Assembly: GCA_019843655.1 (NCBI GenBank)
Contig: JACDQD010000003.1
Coordinates: forward strand, 4,962,925 to 5,026,924
From: Lethocerus indicus
Lineage: Eukaryota > Arthropoda > Insecta > Hemiptera > Belostomatidae
Direction of reading: 5' to 3'
DNA: 64,000 bases
Below are positions 51,201-62,238 of the stretch, in pieces. Positions within the stretch are counted from its first letter, which is position 1; the number at the start of each line of letters is the position of its first letter. The position numbers and the translations under genes are program-made. A model generated the notes under the pieces. That model was not told the DNA's origin. It saw nothing but the letters and a program-made list of their open reading frames with translations, and searched no databases.

Positions 51201-54200
51201 CTATTTACTCTCGAGACGTTCTTCGTTGTGTCTCCTCTCGCTTGTTCCGACTATGCTTGGCCAGTTTCAGGTTTTCACTTTCCTCGATAGCATTCCGTTA
51301 GGTGTGAGCGACTGGTTATTGCCAACGTAATTCTACCGGCGATGACGATAACCGAAACCGGTCGCGTGTGAGAAAGAAACAGAGGAGAAATCACACATTA
51401 CAGTATGTATAACATTGCAAGAAGGTACAACACCTTTCTTTCGCGATTTTATTTCGAATTTCTGTCGGTATTCTGCAGAAAAAAGAGCTGCGACATAACA
51501 AAAAAAGGGCAGCCGCCGAAGGAACGGTCGCGTATGAGATTTATTTTGCGGCGGAAATTGGACTCGGTGACGGTCAATTGCAGCGGAGGGTGGGTACCGC
51601 GTGTCGAGTTATAACTGTGCACCGTCGTGGAGCTGTTCTGGGTTTCGTTAGCGGCGTGGAGCGGAGAATAGAAGCGAGCAGGAGAGCGGACCGCTATAGA
51701 GTCGTGGTCGCCGGGTTCTATAGACAGAAAGAAAGTGTCATGTGAACGGGGCCATGAGTGTGTGTTCAGGAGGGAGGGGGAGGGGGACGTGCTCTTTGTG
51801 GCCGGCCCCGGACAATACAGTAATTGCCCCCCGGGCCCCTCTACCCACGGATCAATGCCCAACGTCCAGGAGTCACGTGGCCAGGACTCTCGGCCTCCCA
51901 TTAGTTTTCGGCCCCCTCGCTAGTTTAATTACCGCCCCTTGCCCAGCCTGCCAGCGCTGTTCCATTCTAATCCGAGCCCCAGGATGGCCGTCGTCCACTC
52001 GACAAGAAATACCTAAACCCTGTGGGGGGAGTGAAGGACGAAATAGTTTCCTCAACACCGGGCCAATTTAGCGTTAACATAATCTACACTACAGAGTACT
52101 GCATTTTATAAATTAATGGGGCCAATGTTAACGTTGTGGCCTCAATTCGACACAGCATATTTCAAAATCAGTCATAGAGGTAAATTTGTTTTTAATGTCA
52201 TTCTTGGGGTTAGCGTGGTTTTGAACATCATTACTCTTTTCTCGATTTTTTGTCTCCACATTTCTATCACCGGTGTAGAGAGGTACTCAAGAAATGAGTC
52301 ATCACTCTAAATTTATTACTTATTTACAACAGGAATTGCCATTGTCAACAATAACAACAATGTTGAGCAACATTAACCTTAATGGCAGTATTAACATTAA
52401 TTGGCGTTTTTATACAGTTACAACTTAGAATTGGTATGAAAAGTTCTTATGAAGTACTTTTATCTTCGTTTTAACAGTAATAGTTCCAATAATTTTAATT
52501 CGCTAAATAATAATAATTACAAGAGCGTAAACTCAAGGAACACTAATTCCCTCCCCCCCTTTACAGGGACCGGTATTCACTTTACAGCTTAGTGGAAACC
52601 GAAGTTACTTCGCGTTTCCTGTTAAGGAAGCCGAGAGTTAAGATTGCTGTTGCGGATTACCGCCCTGTGGTTAATTATTGATCAGCGCGCTAATTTCCGG
52701 ATGCCGTTGGCAATTTGAGGGGCTAAACTGGAGGGGAGTGGAAGGGGGAAGGAGATTTCCAGCGTAATATCGGGAGGGAGTGCCCAAGAAAAATTTGAAG
52801 GGAAATGCAAATATAAGGAGGAAGTAATGTTGTTTTACAACGAATACAACTAAATCGTAATATGTTATTCAGCGCATTTAATTATCTGAAATGTTAAAAT
52901 TTACGATATTAAAGCGCTCGGCAGAAATGAAACGAGGGAATGTAATTAATTTGAGGGCCCATTTTATGCCCCGCTTTGATTGCAGTGAGTTTAAAGCTTA
53001 ATATTCAATTTGATTTCAAATATGCGCGCGATAAGTGTTATGTAAATACAATATATATGTTTATTAATGCGGTTATAATATACTAGTAGATTGTAATGCT
53101 CGTGCGAGTTGGTTTAATTTAGCGCATAACCAAATTAATTATATGGAAAATGCCTTCAATAACGCGCTCAGGAAATATTGCCTTTGCCAGTGGATATATT
53201 TGAATGTCTGAGGCGGAGACGGGCGGGTCCCGTTTGTGTTGTTCGAGAGGCGGGTAGGGTGCCAACGGGAAATGTACACGAAATAAGGCCCCCGCTTTCC
53301 CAGTGGTAGTGCCTCTTAGGCCCCCGCTTTTTCGCCGGAATGGGGCTCGATTTCCACTCGAACGGAGAACGGAATTGGAGGACGTCCCAGTCGGCTGGGA
53401 GGAAGTGTTCTTAATGCCTTTCGAATGAGTCCGATTCAACGGTTATGGCTGTAGAAGCTTGGATGAGCCAGAAGCGTAGGACAGTTCAACCGTGCTCGCT
53501 TTGTAGTTTTATTGAAATAATTATTAATATTACTATACCTTTGGTCCTATACTAAGTTTTAGTTTTTCTTTTTGTAACCTTTAGTAATTTAAATAATGAT
53601 TAATCTTCATTTGACCGTGGCTGTGAGTTTCTAATAAACTTTTTCGATAAGCTACGCTCACTTCTACTGTTAGTTTGTTTAGGGCCCTATGTATATTGTC
53701 GTGAATAAACCAAGATCCCGTTTTTATTACGTGAAGGAATTTCTTTTGTGATCTAATTTTTGAGTCGGACATGTTTGAACTCTCAATTTTACGCCTGGAT
53801 GTGAACATTGGTCTCATTTCCAGACAATGATTCATAATTTTGTATTTCCTTTTACAACACCAACAATTATTATACGACAATTTACATATATAGCGTAAAA
53901 TAAATTAAGAAAACATTTGTTGAGAAGAAATAGAGAACTTGAGTCACTACAACCTTAGGTACTAGTAACGGAATGGGATATCTAGTCTATAAAAGTGCAC
54001 GGCGTTTGAGAACAGAATTTGCCTTAAACGTGGACTAGCTGACAGCTGTCAGTCGTAGACGAATGCCAGTATCTCTGCTGACGCTCCGTTGCCGTAGCCA
54101 GCAGGGAAGCACGAGAGGTGATTTAGCCCGCAGTATATATCGTATATCGGATAAATCGAATTCAATATAAAGGAAAGTCGCTTATACGCGTTGAATTCTA

Positions 54201-55400
54201 CCTTCTCTACATATTGCACGAGTCGGCGCTTCAATAAAGCCCCCGGGGTAAGGATAGATTCTTCTTCGCGCGGGCGGCGATAGTCGGGCGGCATGATGCA
54301 ATTTTCCGTTTTCAATTTTCTCCATACCCAATATGAAATTCTTTTGCCGTTTCGAAAGATTTATTTATAATTCGAATTCCTAAAACCGCCCTCATCCGTT
54401 GTGTCGGAGTTTAAAGACGGGCGTACGATAAGGAATGGAACGCGCTTTTTCTACGCGCTCCTTTATGAAATGCGAAGCGACCGCGTCGAGGACGAGTGAT
54501 AAGCATCGACCCGAATACAGTGAGGAACCGTTTCGTTAGGCATTTTATTGCCGCGAAAGTTCCTCTCAGAATGACAACGTTTGTCCAACGATTGGTGGGT
54601 TTCTCCTCTATCTCCCTCTCGAGTCTTGTGAAATCGTAGTAATGATAGCCAATGTCTGAGGCCCTTTAGCGGGACCGACGTTAGGCATTATTTACGATTT
54701 GAAGTGTACATAACAGTTCTGCGACCTGCATTCTTCTTTTTCTCGTTGAAATGTCGAAATTTCGACCCATTTAAATTACCTTTATAATCCCCAGTCCTCA
54801 CAGTATCTAACCATATATCCGTATTTAATCTTAGCAAATATGCAGTTATATCACAAGTAAATTCAAGAGTATTTAGCTACAGATTTTTGTTTAACTGTTG
54901 TTTACTTGCCAATACAGATTCAATTCGATGCAACCAAATATTGATATAACCAGTAAAATTATGGAATTAATGTATCTCAATGAATCCTCAATGCCCAATC
55001 CCATATTGTATCATAATATTTTCTAACATTGCGTCGTATCCTGTGGAGGATAATCTTTTCTCGAGAAAAGTTTATAAGGAGTTCATGCCGATAATTAACT
55101 GAGCGCTGTTACAATAAAAGAAAAGTTTTTGACGAAACACGGGGGTTCAATTTGTTCATCGTGTTTTTTATTCTAAAAAAATATAAATATAACCTAAAAA
55201 AACAGAATGCAAAAAATTCACTTTCACTGTTACGGGCCTCGGTTAGTTGATAATGCCGCAACCGAGAAATTTGAATTGCTCTAAGTGGTAATATCTCGTA
55301 CTAAATTGATACTGCCGTACTAAGCGATCTAAATGTTGACAAATCGATTCACTTGTTGAACTTACTCTTTCCTATTTTGGTATCGGGGATACCTGCTCCG
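48214..55400. other. Non-coding block with CpG-rich patches
   Basis: AT-rich DNA with CpG-rich patches at about 49480-49740, 51520-52060 and 53200-53400. The minus frame at 51449-51901 (150 codons) and overlapping plus frames are unrecognised and share the same GC-rich patch. A 13-bp tandem duplication (GATAAAGCATCAT type) lies at 50431-50454. The stretch 52900-53200 is rich in TTAAT/TTTAT words. Confidence 0.5.
53988..54020 (+). promoter_or_regulatory. Candidate TATA-type core promoter
   Basis: TATAAAAG at 53988-53995 is followed about 25 bases later by GAGAACAGAA. A 14-bp palindrome CTGACAGCTGTCAG with a CAGCTG E-box lies at 54039-54052, and TCAGTC, a good initiator match, at 54049-54054 is too far from the TATA box to pair with it. 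It lies about 1.5 kb upstream of the exon-like cluster at 55.5 kb, but any link is speculative. Confidence 0.2.
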
Positions 55401-55459
55401 CTTTTAGGTTTTAATAGACCCGGCTGTGCCCGGGTTTAATGCTTTCAATTTCCTTTCAG

Positions 55460-55582
55460 CGTTGGCTACGATGTTGCAATGTGTGACAGAACAGAAATTG
55501 AGGAAAGTTTTTAACGTGTCCACTTTTTTTTTATTTTCAGAAGGGGAAAGGGGACCTCGACAAGTCGGCGGAAGAGCGGTTG
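55460..55582 (+). CDS. Candidate internal exon with alternative acceptors
   Basis: Two good acceptors share one perfect donor. TTCAATTTCCTTTCAG ends at 55459 and TTTTTTTTATTTTCAG at 55540. The donor is GTGAGTAC at 55583. The long form is 123 nt and the short form 42 nt, so both lengths and their 81-nt difference are divisible by three. The short form is open in all phases, and phase 0 reads KGKGDLDKSAEERL, a charged sequence. The long form is open in the phase ending with one leftover base. The short exon is GC-richer than its flanks. No domain is recognised and the gene is unknown. Chance cannot be excluded, but this is the strongest splice context seen in the window. Confidence 0.3.
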
Positions 55583-55868
55583 GTGAGTACAAGTTTGAAT
55601 TATTTACTTATTAAAGGGAATTACGCTTAGGATCTGGTCTCGAAATTGAACTGGTACACGACCATGTAATCTTGCGTCTAGTCCGAGTGCGAGTTGTGTC
55701 TGCGTAGCTTAGTGTCTGCTGTGTGCCGTGTAGATATCGTAGACTGCGTAGGTAGAAGTTTGAGGCATGTCGTTTTGCCGGAACTTGTGTGTCCTGTGTC
55801 TTGACTGTGTGCTTATTCTTGCTGTAGAAAAGCAGTTGTTCAATTGTTTTAATTTTTTCTATGTACAG

Positions 55869-55979
55869 TCGGCTGATGATTCTAGGCGCTTCCATTGCAG
55901 GGCAAGGCGACGCAGACATCCCTCGTAACGCAATGCCACCGATGCTTCGCGTCGACTCTCAGCCGAGCGTTCGTTATCG
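55869..55979 (+). CDS. Candidate exon following 55460-55582
   Basis: A long T-rich tract ending in CTATGTACAG at 55868 precedes 111 nt (37 codons) that end at GTACGT (55980). A second acceptor, CTTCCATTGCAG at 55900, gives a 79-nt form. In one phase the long form reads GQGDADIPRNAMPPML and beyond without a stop. Joined in phase 0 to the 42-nt exon upstream, the long form stops after 19 codons, whereas the 79-nt form stays open (GKATQTSLVTQCHRCF and on). The sequence is GC-rich compared with both flanks. Unrecognised protein; transcription not shown. Confidence 0.28.
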
Positions 55980-58199
55980 GTACGTCCGAGATTTCACATT
56001 CGGCGGTCGTTTCATTTCATATTTTTTTCCATTTATGACTCTTGTAATCGGCCCGATTAGGAACTAAACTGCTAGGCGAAGTTTCGAGAGCTGTGGTAAA
56101 AGTGAAAACCGGTAGAAAGCGATAACTAATTCAGCCTCAAGGCAGGGTGAAATGCCCATTAGGGTCGGCTTATGCCGGCGTTTTTACAGCCTCAGACTAA
56201 GTTTCGGCGGACGATGCCTACGGTTTCTATCGATTAATAAAAAAAATCTGTAAACAAAATTTGTATTTTACGCCCAAGAACAATACTCTGAGCAGAAAAT
56301 CCTGTCATCACGTAGAGTGAAGGAGCAGCTGTTACTACTACGTTCTTCCTGTGACAAAATCATTGTTTCTCGGAAATTCGAAAGACCTACCTAATACGCT
56401 ATTATATTCTCTTATCCTGTATCGTTATCTTATATAACATGATAGTCTATATTATATCCTAGAACAAGAAAACTTGGAGATATAAAAACAAGATTCTTTT
56501 TCTCTTCATCATCTTGGGGTGACGTTTTTATTCGTCACGAAGCTACACCAGTATTTGTTTGTAGTCCACATGATTGTCACTATCGCGAGAATAGCGTCCG
56601 GATGGTATATATGGCGCAACTGATAATATTCACCAAACACTTATAAATAATTTGAACATTTTTTTTAATATCTATCCTACCGCGTAGTCACTACAGATTT
56701 TCATTGCTTAATATCGTCGTAGGACCGTACTCAGAAGTCTTACAGGACAGGTAAAGGGGTTAAAATCAGGTGGTAAGGAAGAGTAGGAGGCCATTAGTGG
56801 AAAAATATTAAGAATCCCTTGTCTGGCGAAATCGTTAAGAGCTGTATTGTATTCGAGATGAATAGGAGTTTAATCACCTGGATCTTTGCTGCATTAAGCC
56901 AGCACTTGAAAGGCTGGACGGCCGGAATGAGTCTACGTTCCCTAATTTATTATTAAATACCTTCTTCATTTCTAAAATGTTGTTCGTCAGTTATTATATT
57001 TAATAGGAAAATTATTTCTAAGCAACCGAATACATTTATACATGCCGCGATATTGATAATTTTTCTTGAAAAATGTGATATAAATGAAAATGAATGAACA
57101 TAATCTCAATAAAACTCCCGACGATGACTTAATTTCCCTGAATGTTGTCCATTACGCATGTTGAATGCTTAGTTCATTTTTTTCCGATTGAATTTGACAA
57201 ATGGTGCCTGCCCTTGTATGTAATCTCAACATTAAATATTGTTTCCAACGCGCCGTCATTCTCTCTATATTTGGAGAATATAAAGGCCAAACACCATTAC
57301 AGCTTTTAGCGTCACGGAGGTCTACCGCGGATTGCCTTGGCTACTTCCGTTTCCTGTGTCTAAGCTTTGAAATTATACATTCATCTTGATGTTTATTGCA
57401 TCGCAAGTATAAATCCGACGCTGTATTAATGAATTTCTATATACGATAACTTACCTCTCATTGACTTTTGTAAGGTTTCATCGCATTATAAATTAACACG
57501 GGCGAAGTCTCTCGGAGTTCAAATTCTGCTTTTTAAGTGCTTCTAAAGGATTTGTACTTATAAGGTTTTCTCGGCCCTTTTAAACCCAACTTAACCTTTA
57601 GACTGCGCTTAGCCATCTTTCCTTTTATGAGATAGTTCAAAGCGACGGTTTTCAGGAGACGATTTTCAGTTTCATTAGCTTCGGTTCGCGTCATCAGTCC
57701 GAGATAAGCTGGCTTTATGCGACCAGGGGCGTTCGTGTAGAAAATCATGGCCGAGGTCGTAAGGTAAACGGCGGTTATTTAAAATTCATTGGCTTAAAAC
57801 CGTAATGGCTTATAACACTTATTACTACGTGTCCGATTAGGTTTATAAATAATAGCTCCTCACAGATGGGACAGTGGGTCCCCCGTTCCTAGACAATGCT
57901 GTAGTCTATAATCAATTATTTTCACAGAATGCGTCAATATTTGAATGATGTTAACTAGTTTCTGTTAATAGAACTGTTCGTGCAAGAAATAATTCTGACT
58001 TAAACACTTACAACACTAAAATACCAGAGTTAAACTATACACATTCATTTTGTGTTTGTTTGAACTACAGTCAATCAAAGTCATTAATCTTAAATAGTAA
58101 AAAATACAATATTTCCCTCAGGTAGTTAAACTCGAGGATAATTATCCAGTAAATACGTCAGTAGTCATGCTATTAGAAATGGAAAAGTGGAGGCTATCA
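55980..58199. other. AT-rich non-coding block
   Basis: If the exon-like units at 55.5-56.0 kb are real, this is the following intron. A GC-richer stretch at 56060-56220 has no clear splice pairing. A minus-strand donor (GTAAGTTA, 57449-57454) has an exon-like region to its right, but all phases contain stops. Nothing else is supported. Confidence 0.5.
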
Positions 58200-58790
58200 T
58201 GCGACACGGCATTATGACAGGTGGTGAGCGAATGCCCGGCCTATAAACGTCCGCATTCCACGCTCAGGTTTAAGCCTCCTCCGGAACGCGCCGGATGATT
58301 TATCGATAACAGCGAATAGGGAGACGCTAATCGGGGGAAATCTTGCGCGAGTCAGGTGGAGCGGTGGCGCAAAAAAACGTAAACGAATAGGCGGAGAAGA
58401 ACTGAACGCGGGCCGCGGGTCTTTTTGCCGGACGGCGTAACAGCGTAAGTAACGGGAGCTCTTCCTCCGCGTAAAAATCCGGTTTCCGCCAAGTTCACGG
58501 CGACACGGAAGACCCGTCCGTTTACAGCCGGATGAACAACAAACCGAGTCGAACGTCTCCGCCCTGGACAAGTCCAGTCCCAGAACGGAAGACCGTCTGT
58601 CATCGCCAATTAACAGTCCCAGAAACCCCCCGGCCCCTTATCTCGAGCGACGCTCATATGAAGTCTCCGAAATACAAAGTCAGGTATCGACGCTCGTATA
58701 TCAGGCGCTTCACGGTCCATAAAATGTCACCGCCCAGATAAGAGAGAGAACGACAGATCGGGCCGGGTTTAGCGCGCCCCCTTCCGCACT
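58200..58790. promoter_or_regulatory. CpG-excess block, candidate regulatory region
   Basis: By eye this block averages about eight CpG per 60 bases at a little over 50% GC, clearly more than expected from base composition and the densest in the window. Minus frames of 119 and 85 codons cross it without recognisable motifs and look like by-products of few stop codons in GC-rich DNA. A GTAAGTAA donor at 58444 could end a first exon. In unmethylated invertebrate genomes such blocks may be promoters, exons of unknown genes or selected regulatory DNA. Confidence 0.3.
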
Positions 58791-59102
58791 AAAAGCCGTG
58801 ATAGTATCGTCCAACAGTTTTATCCGATCGACTGGCTTACACGACGATTATATGAGGCGGTTTAGGCACTTTACCGATAGGAGAAATCTGTTAACTCGAA
58901 CTGCATTTTCCACCCTACTTAATTATGCCGGTATTTCTCGGGGCCTAAATCTTTAGGGAGAGATCGAAACCGACGATTTAGGCAAATAAAACCGTCAATT
59001 TTCTCGAAGCCGGTCTAGCAAAAGACCAAACCAGCGAGAGGAGGCGAAAGATGGAGGAGACTGCGGTATTCCGCATGGCAGGTATTCCAAAGTAACAATT
59101 AA

Positions 59103-59291
59103 GCTGTAAGTAATGACATAAATGTCTCAGCGTGTTGCCTGCCGTCGGAATACCCTGAAGAACACGAACTGGCAGCCCAGACGCCCAAACTAACCGACGA
59201 ATTATCCGAAGATGGGGAGAAATTCCGCAAGCTGTTCTCAGTAAACTGGCATTCTCTAGCCACTTACCCCCAAAACCCCACTGGCGTAAAA
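59103..59291 (+). other. Protein-like open stretch without ATG
   Basis: Sixty-three codons are open between TAA at 59100 and TAA at 59292. The middle reads LPSEYPEEHELAAQTPKL and then SEDGEKFRKLFSVNWHSL, acidic and amphipathic in style rather than the arginine/proline pattern of random GC-rich frames. An AG at 59130 could be an acceptor, but its pyrimidine tract is poor. GTAAGTAA at 59106 is a strong donor for something upstream, for example a short exon holding ATGGAGGAGACTGCGG at 59052. No homologue is recognised. Confidence 0.2.
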
Positions 59292-62129
59292 TAACCCCCT
59301 CGGGGAGAGTAGTATTTTACTGTGTTGACAAATTTTAGTTGAAATTTTCCTCAGTTAAGTAATTTTAGATTCACGGATTTATACTCTAACAACTGCGATG
59401 TGAATTATTGTAATTGTCTATCCCTTCGCCATTCTGTGTCCTAAAATTTTGCTCGTTTTTGTACTACATTCTTACCTAAATCCGAAAAATACATACAATG
59501 CAATCACAAATATAATCAATCGAAAACGTCTGCTCAATTAGTTTCATTCCTAATTGTATATTTTATCCCTTCTGTATTTATTTATTTATGGTACTGAAAA
59601 AATTAAATCATTTTTACGGCTTTAACGACACTACTTATTGACCAGATTATAACAAAAAATTGAATTCTGTAATAATTTTCCCGTTATTTATTATTCAGCA
59701 TATTACTTCAGAATAGTTCTGTGTAATTTTGGACGGTGATAGGATTTCAATGGTGATTAGTGAGCAATACATTTTTAATACAGTTTTTTCCGTTAGGATG
59801 TACCTGGGAAATTGACTCCCGTTATGGGAAACGAGGAAAGATTTAATTTCCGTTGGAGATACGATTCATTTTCCGATTCCCTAATTTCTGTTAATTTGTA
59901 TAAGGAAAAATGTTATCGGGCTAAATAAAGAATAAAAATAAATTGAGGATATACGGAATAATGATCGCAGTTAAACGTGTAACAAATTAGCCTTATTATA
60001 GGAACGAGAATATCGTTGTAACCGGAAGACTGGAAGTGATTTAGTTTCACCGGTCCGGTTCTGTCGCCGAGGAAGTAGTTTCCAAAACCAGCCGGGGCGG
60101 TCGAAATAAGTCTTCGCGCGGTGAAACCGAGAAGGTTAATGGACCGGTGGGGACCGAAGACCAGGAGGGATGTGCTTACAACAGAAGTTGTAAGCCTTCT
60201 TGCAGGAAGCAGACTTCCAATTCAGGGTGAAAGTCGCCCCTCTCCCCAAGCTCGGACTTTAATCTCGGGTATAGTTACGACTCTTCCGACCCGGCGTTCG
60301 CAGCGATTTCTAATTCAGTTTTTGTTTCTGCCCTGCCCGGTTTCACCTTGGCGACCACGCACTGTCGCCTCCCCCCCGGCACTTTCCCTTCCCGGCCCCC
60401 CCTCCGCCTCCCGTCTCTTGAGGCCGAACCCGAACCCGTCCCGGTGACTCAGCTAAGCGATGTTCCCTATCGTAAGAGTTGGGCTTTAATCGGTAGTCGT
60501 TTTCCATCACGACGCCGTGCCCTGCCCGGCCCCCCTCTCCCTCCCGGTGATTCACCGGTGCAATGTCCTCGGTTACGAAATTCGACCGTATCTGGTTCCC
60601 TCCAATATGGGACCGGTAAGCCCGCTCGTTAATTCAGTCCGTTACGTCAATCGGCAATTAGGTGTTTAGCATTGGTATTGCCACACGTGTGACTTTTCTG
60701 TCCTCTGGCCTGTTCCCCCAACCGGTTTCGGCTTTCCTACCCCCTTCACCGGCGATAAGTTAGCATTAGACAATAGCTATATTCAGTTCTTACTCACAAC
60801 ATTACCGTCTAAAACAATCTGCATATAGGCCTGCATATATATATTTTGACTTGCATTTGTATAATTCTTAAGAAATTATTGTGACCGGCTGTTATCCTGT
60901 GAAATGTGGGGTAAATAAAATACGAAGAAGAACCATTGATATATAGTCGTTCGTATTTTTTATTTAACTGTCCAGGAGAATATAGAAATGCATATAAGTA
61001 AACGTGTATTAATAATCTATTAATGTATAGTCAGAAAATATTTCAAACCTACCCTCCATAACTATACCATTTTCACGGCCCCAACCCCATTTCGTACATT
61101 TTACCTGTATAACAATCTGGACATTATACAGCGAATAATTAGATTTAAGGGTACATTGCAAATATTAAACAATAATTCATCCGTATGTTAATTTATTCGA
61201 GTAACGTTTGTCTTATTATTAGAAAGAAGACTGTGACGATTAAAATAAAAATGCTGCAAACCCCTCAGTAAGCCGGGGCGTTATTTGTGAAACGATTTCG
61301 CTGGAAAAGCGGCCCGTTATTTTCTGGCAAAAATCCAATAACTTAATTGAATTTGGCCGTGCTCACTCGGCGAGTTTTGCTCACTGAGATATTATGTCTC
61401 TTTGGACCCCGGATTAACTAATTCTCTCGTGTTTCGCAGGTCGGCAATTTCCACGCTCTTTGCTGTCGTACAAATCTTGTTCCCAATTACATCCAGTATT
61501 ATAATAATATATATAAATAAACTTAACTCTTGAGGGAGTTTTAATTTTCATCGTAAGTAATATTGAGAATATTTGGTTACTTTCAAAAGCAATTAGGCCT
61601 GTTACTGCTGAAAAAACGGCATTCCTTACAATTTATTATAAGAAACCTCTTGATTTTATGATAAACAATGATTGTATAGATAATGTTATAAATGTAACAT
61701 AATTATATTCATATATACGTCGTATAAATAATTATAAAAAGATAATCCGTCATTACTTAATACAGTAGGCTAATTGCAATATTGTATTTCTGCAGGTTAC
61801 GCCTACAGTCAGAATATTTGTGTTGGAATAATAAACGTTAGGAATAGATCAGTTTACTCAACAGTTCATTAAAGTTCATAAAAATATAAATTATTATTCC
61901 ACCAGTATTGTCGAGGCGTCTCATCAAAATTCATTGACTGTACGGTCGTTAAATTGCAGTTGTGGCCGCAATATCTATTATCTCCGGGGAGACGCTGCAT
62001 TGTACGTTTTGTAAGGCTTCAGCTTCCTGTCCCGAAATTATACCGCCTCAAAGTGATAGTATTTTTCCATATTCTTAATAAAAATACAGGGTATATTTTT
62101 TTTATTTGATGATTGTGCATATTCATTTA

Positions 62130-62238
62130 GCCATAAAATTATCATCGAGCGTACTAGTAGTGATCCCTCCCGGCAGCGGAGAGGGAAAACTCGGACGTGG
62201 AAAATCGCCGGCGCCGTAAAATCATAAAGCCGTAAAAT
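62130..62238. promoter_or_regulatory. Cluster of GCCRTAAAAT words
   Basis: GCCATAAAAT at 62130 and GCCGTAAAAT at 62213-62222 and 62229-62238 are near-identical ten-base words; the last two are 16 bp apart. The reverse complement TTTAYGGC resembles sites preferred by posterior Hox (Abd-B/Caudal-like) homeodomains. It lies at the left edge of a CpG-rich patch. Function is inferred from known site preferences only. Confidence 0.25.

Noticed and set aside
57449..57543. Minus-strand exon candidate ending in a GAG/GTAAGT donor
   Set aside because: Every phase of the 89-nt interval contains a stop and the acceptor is weak.
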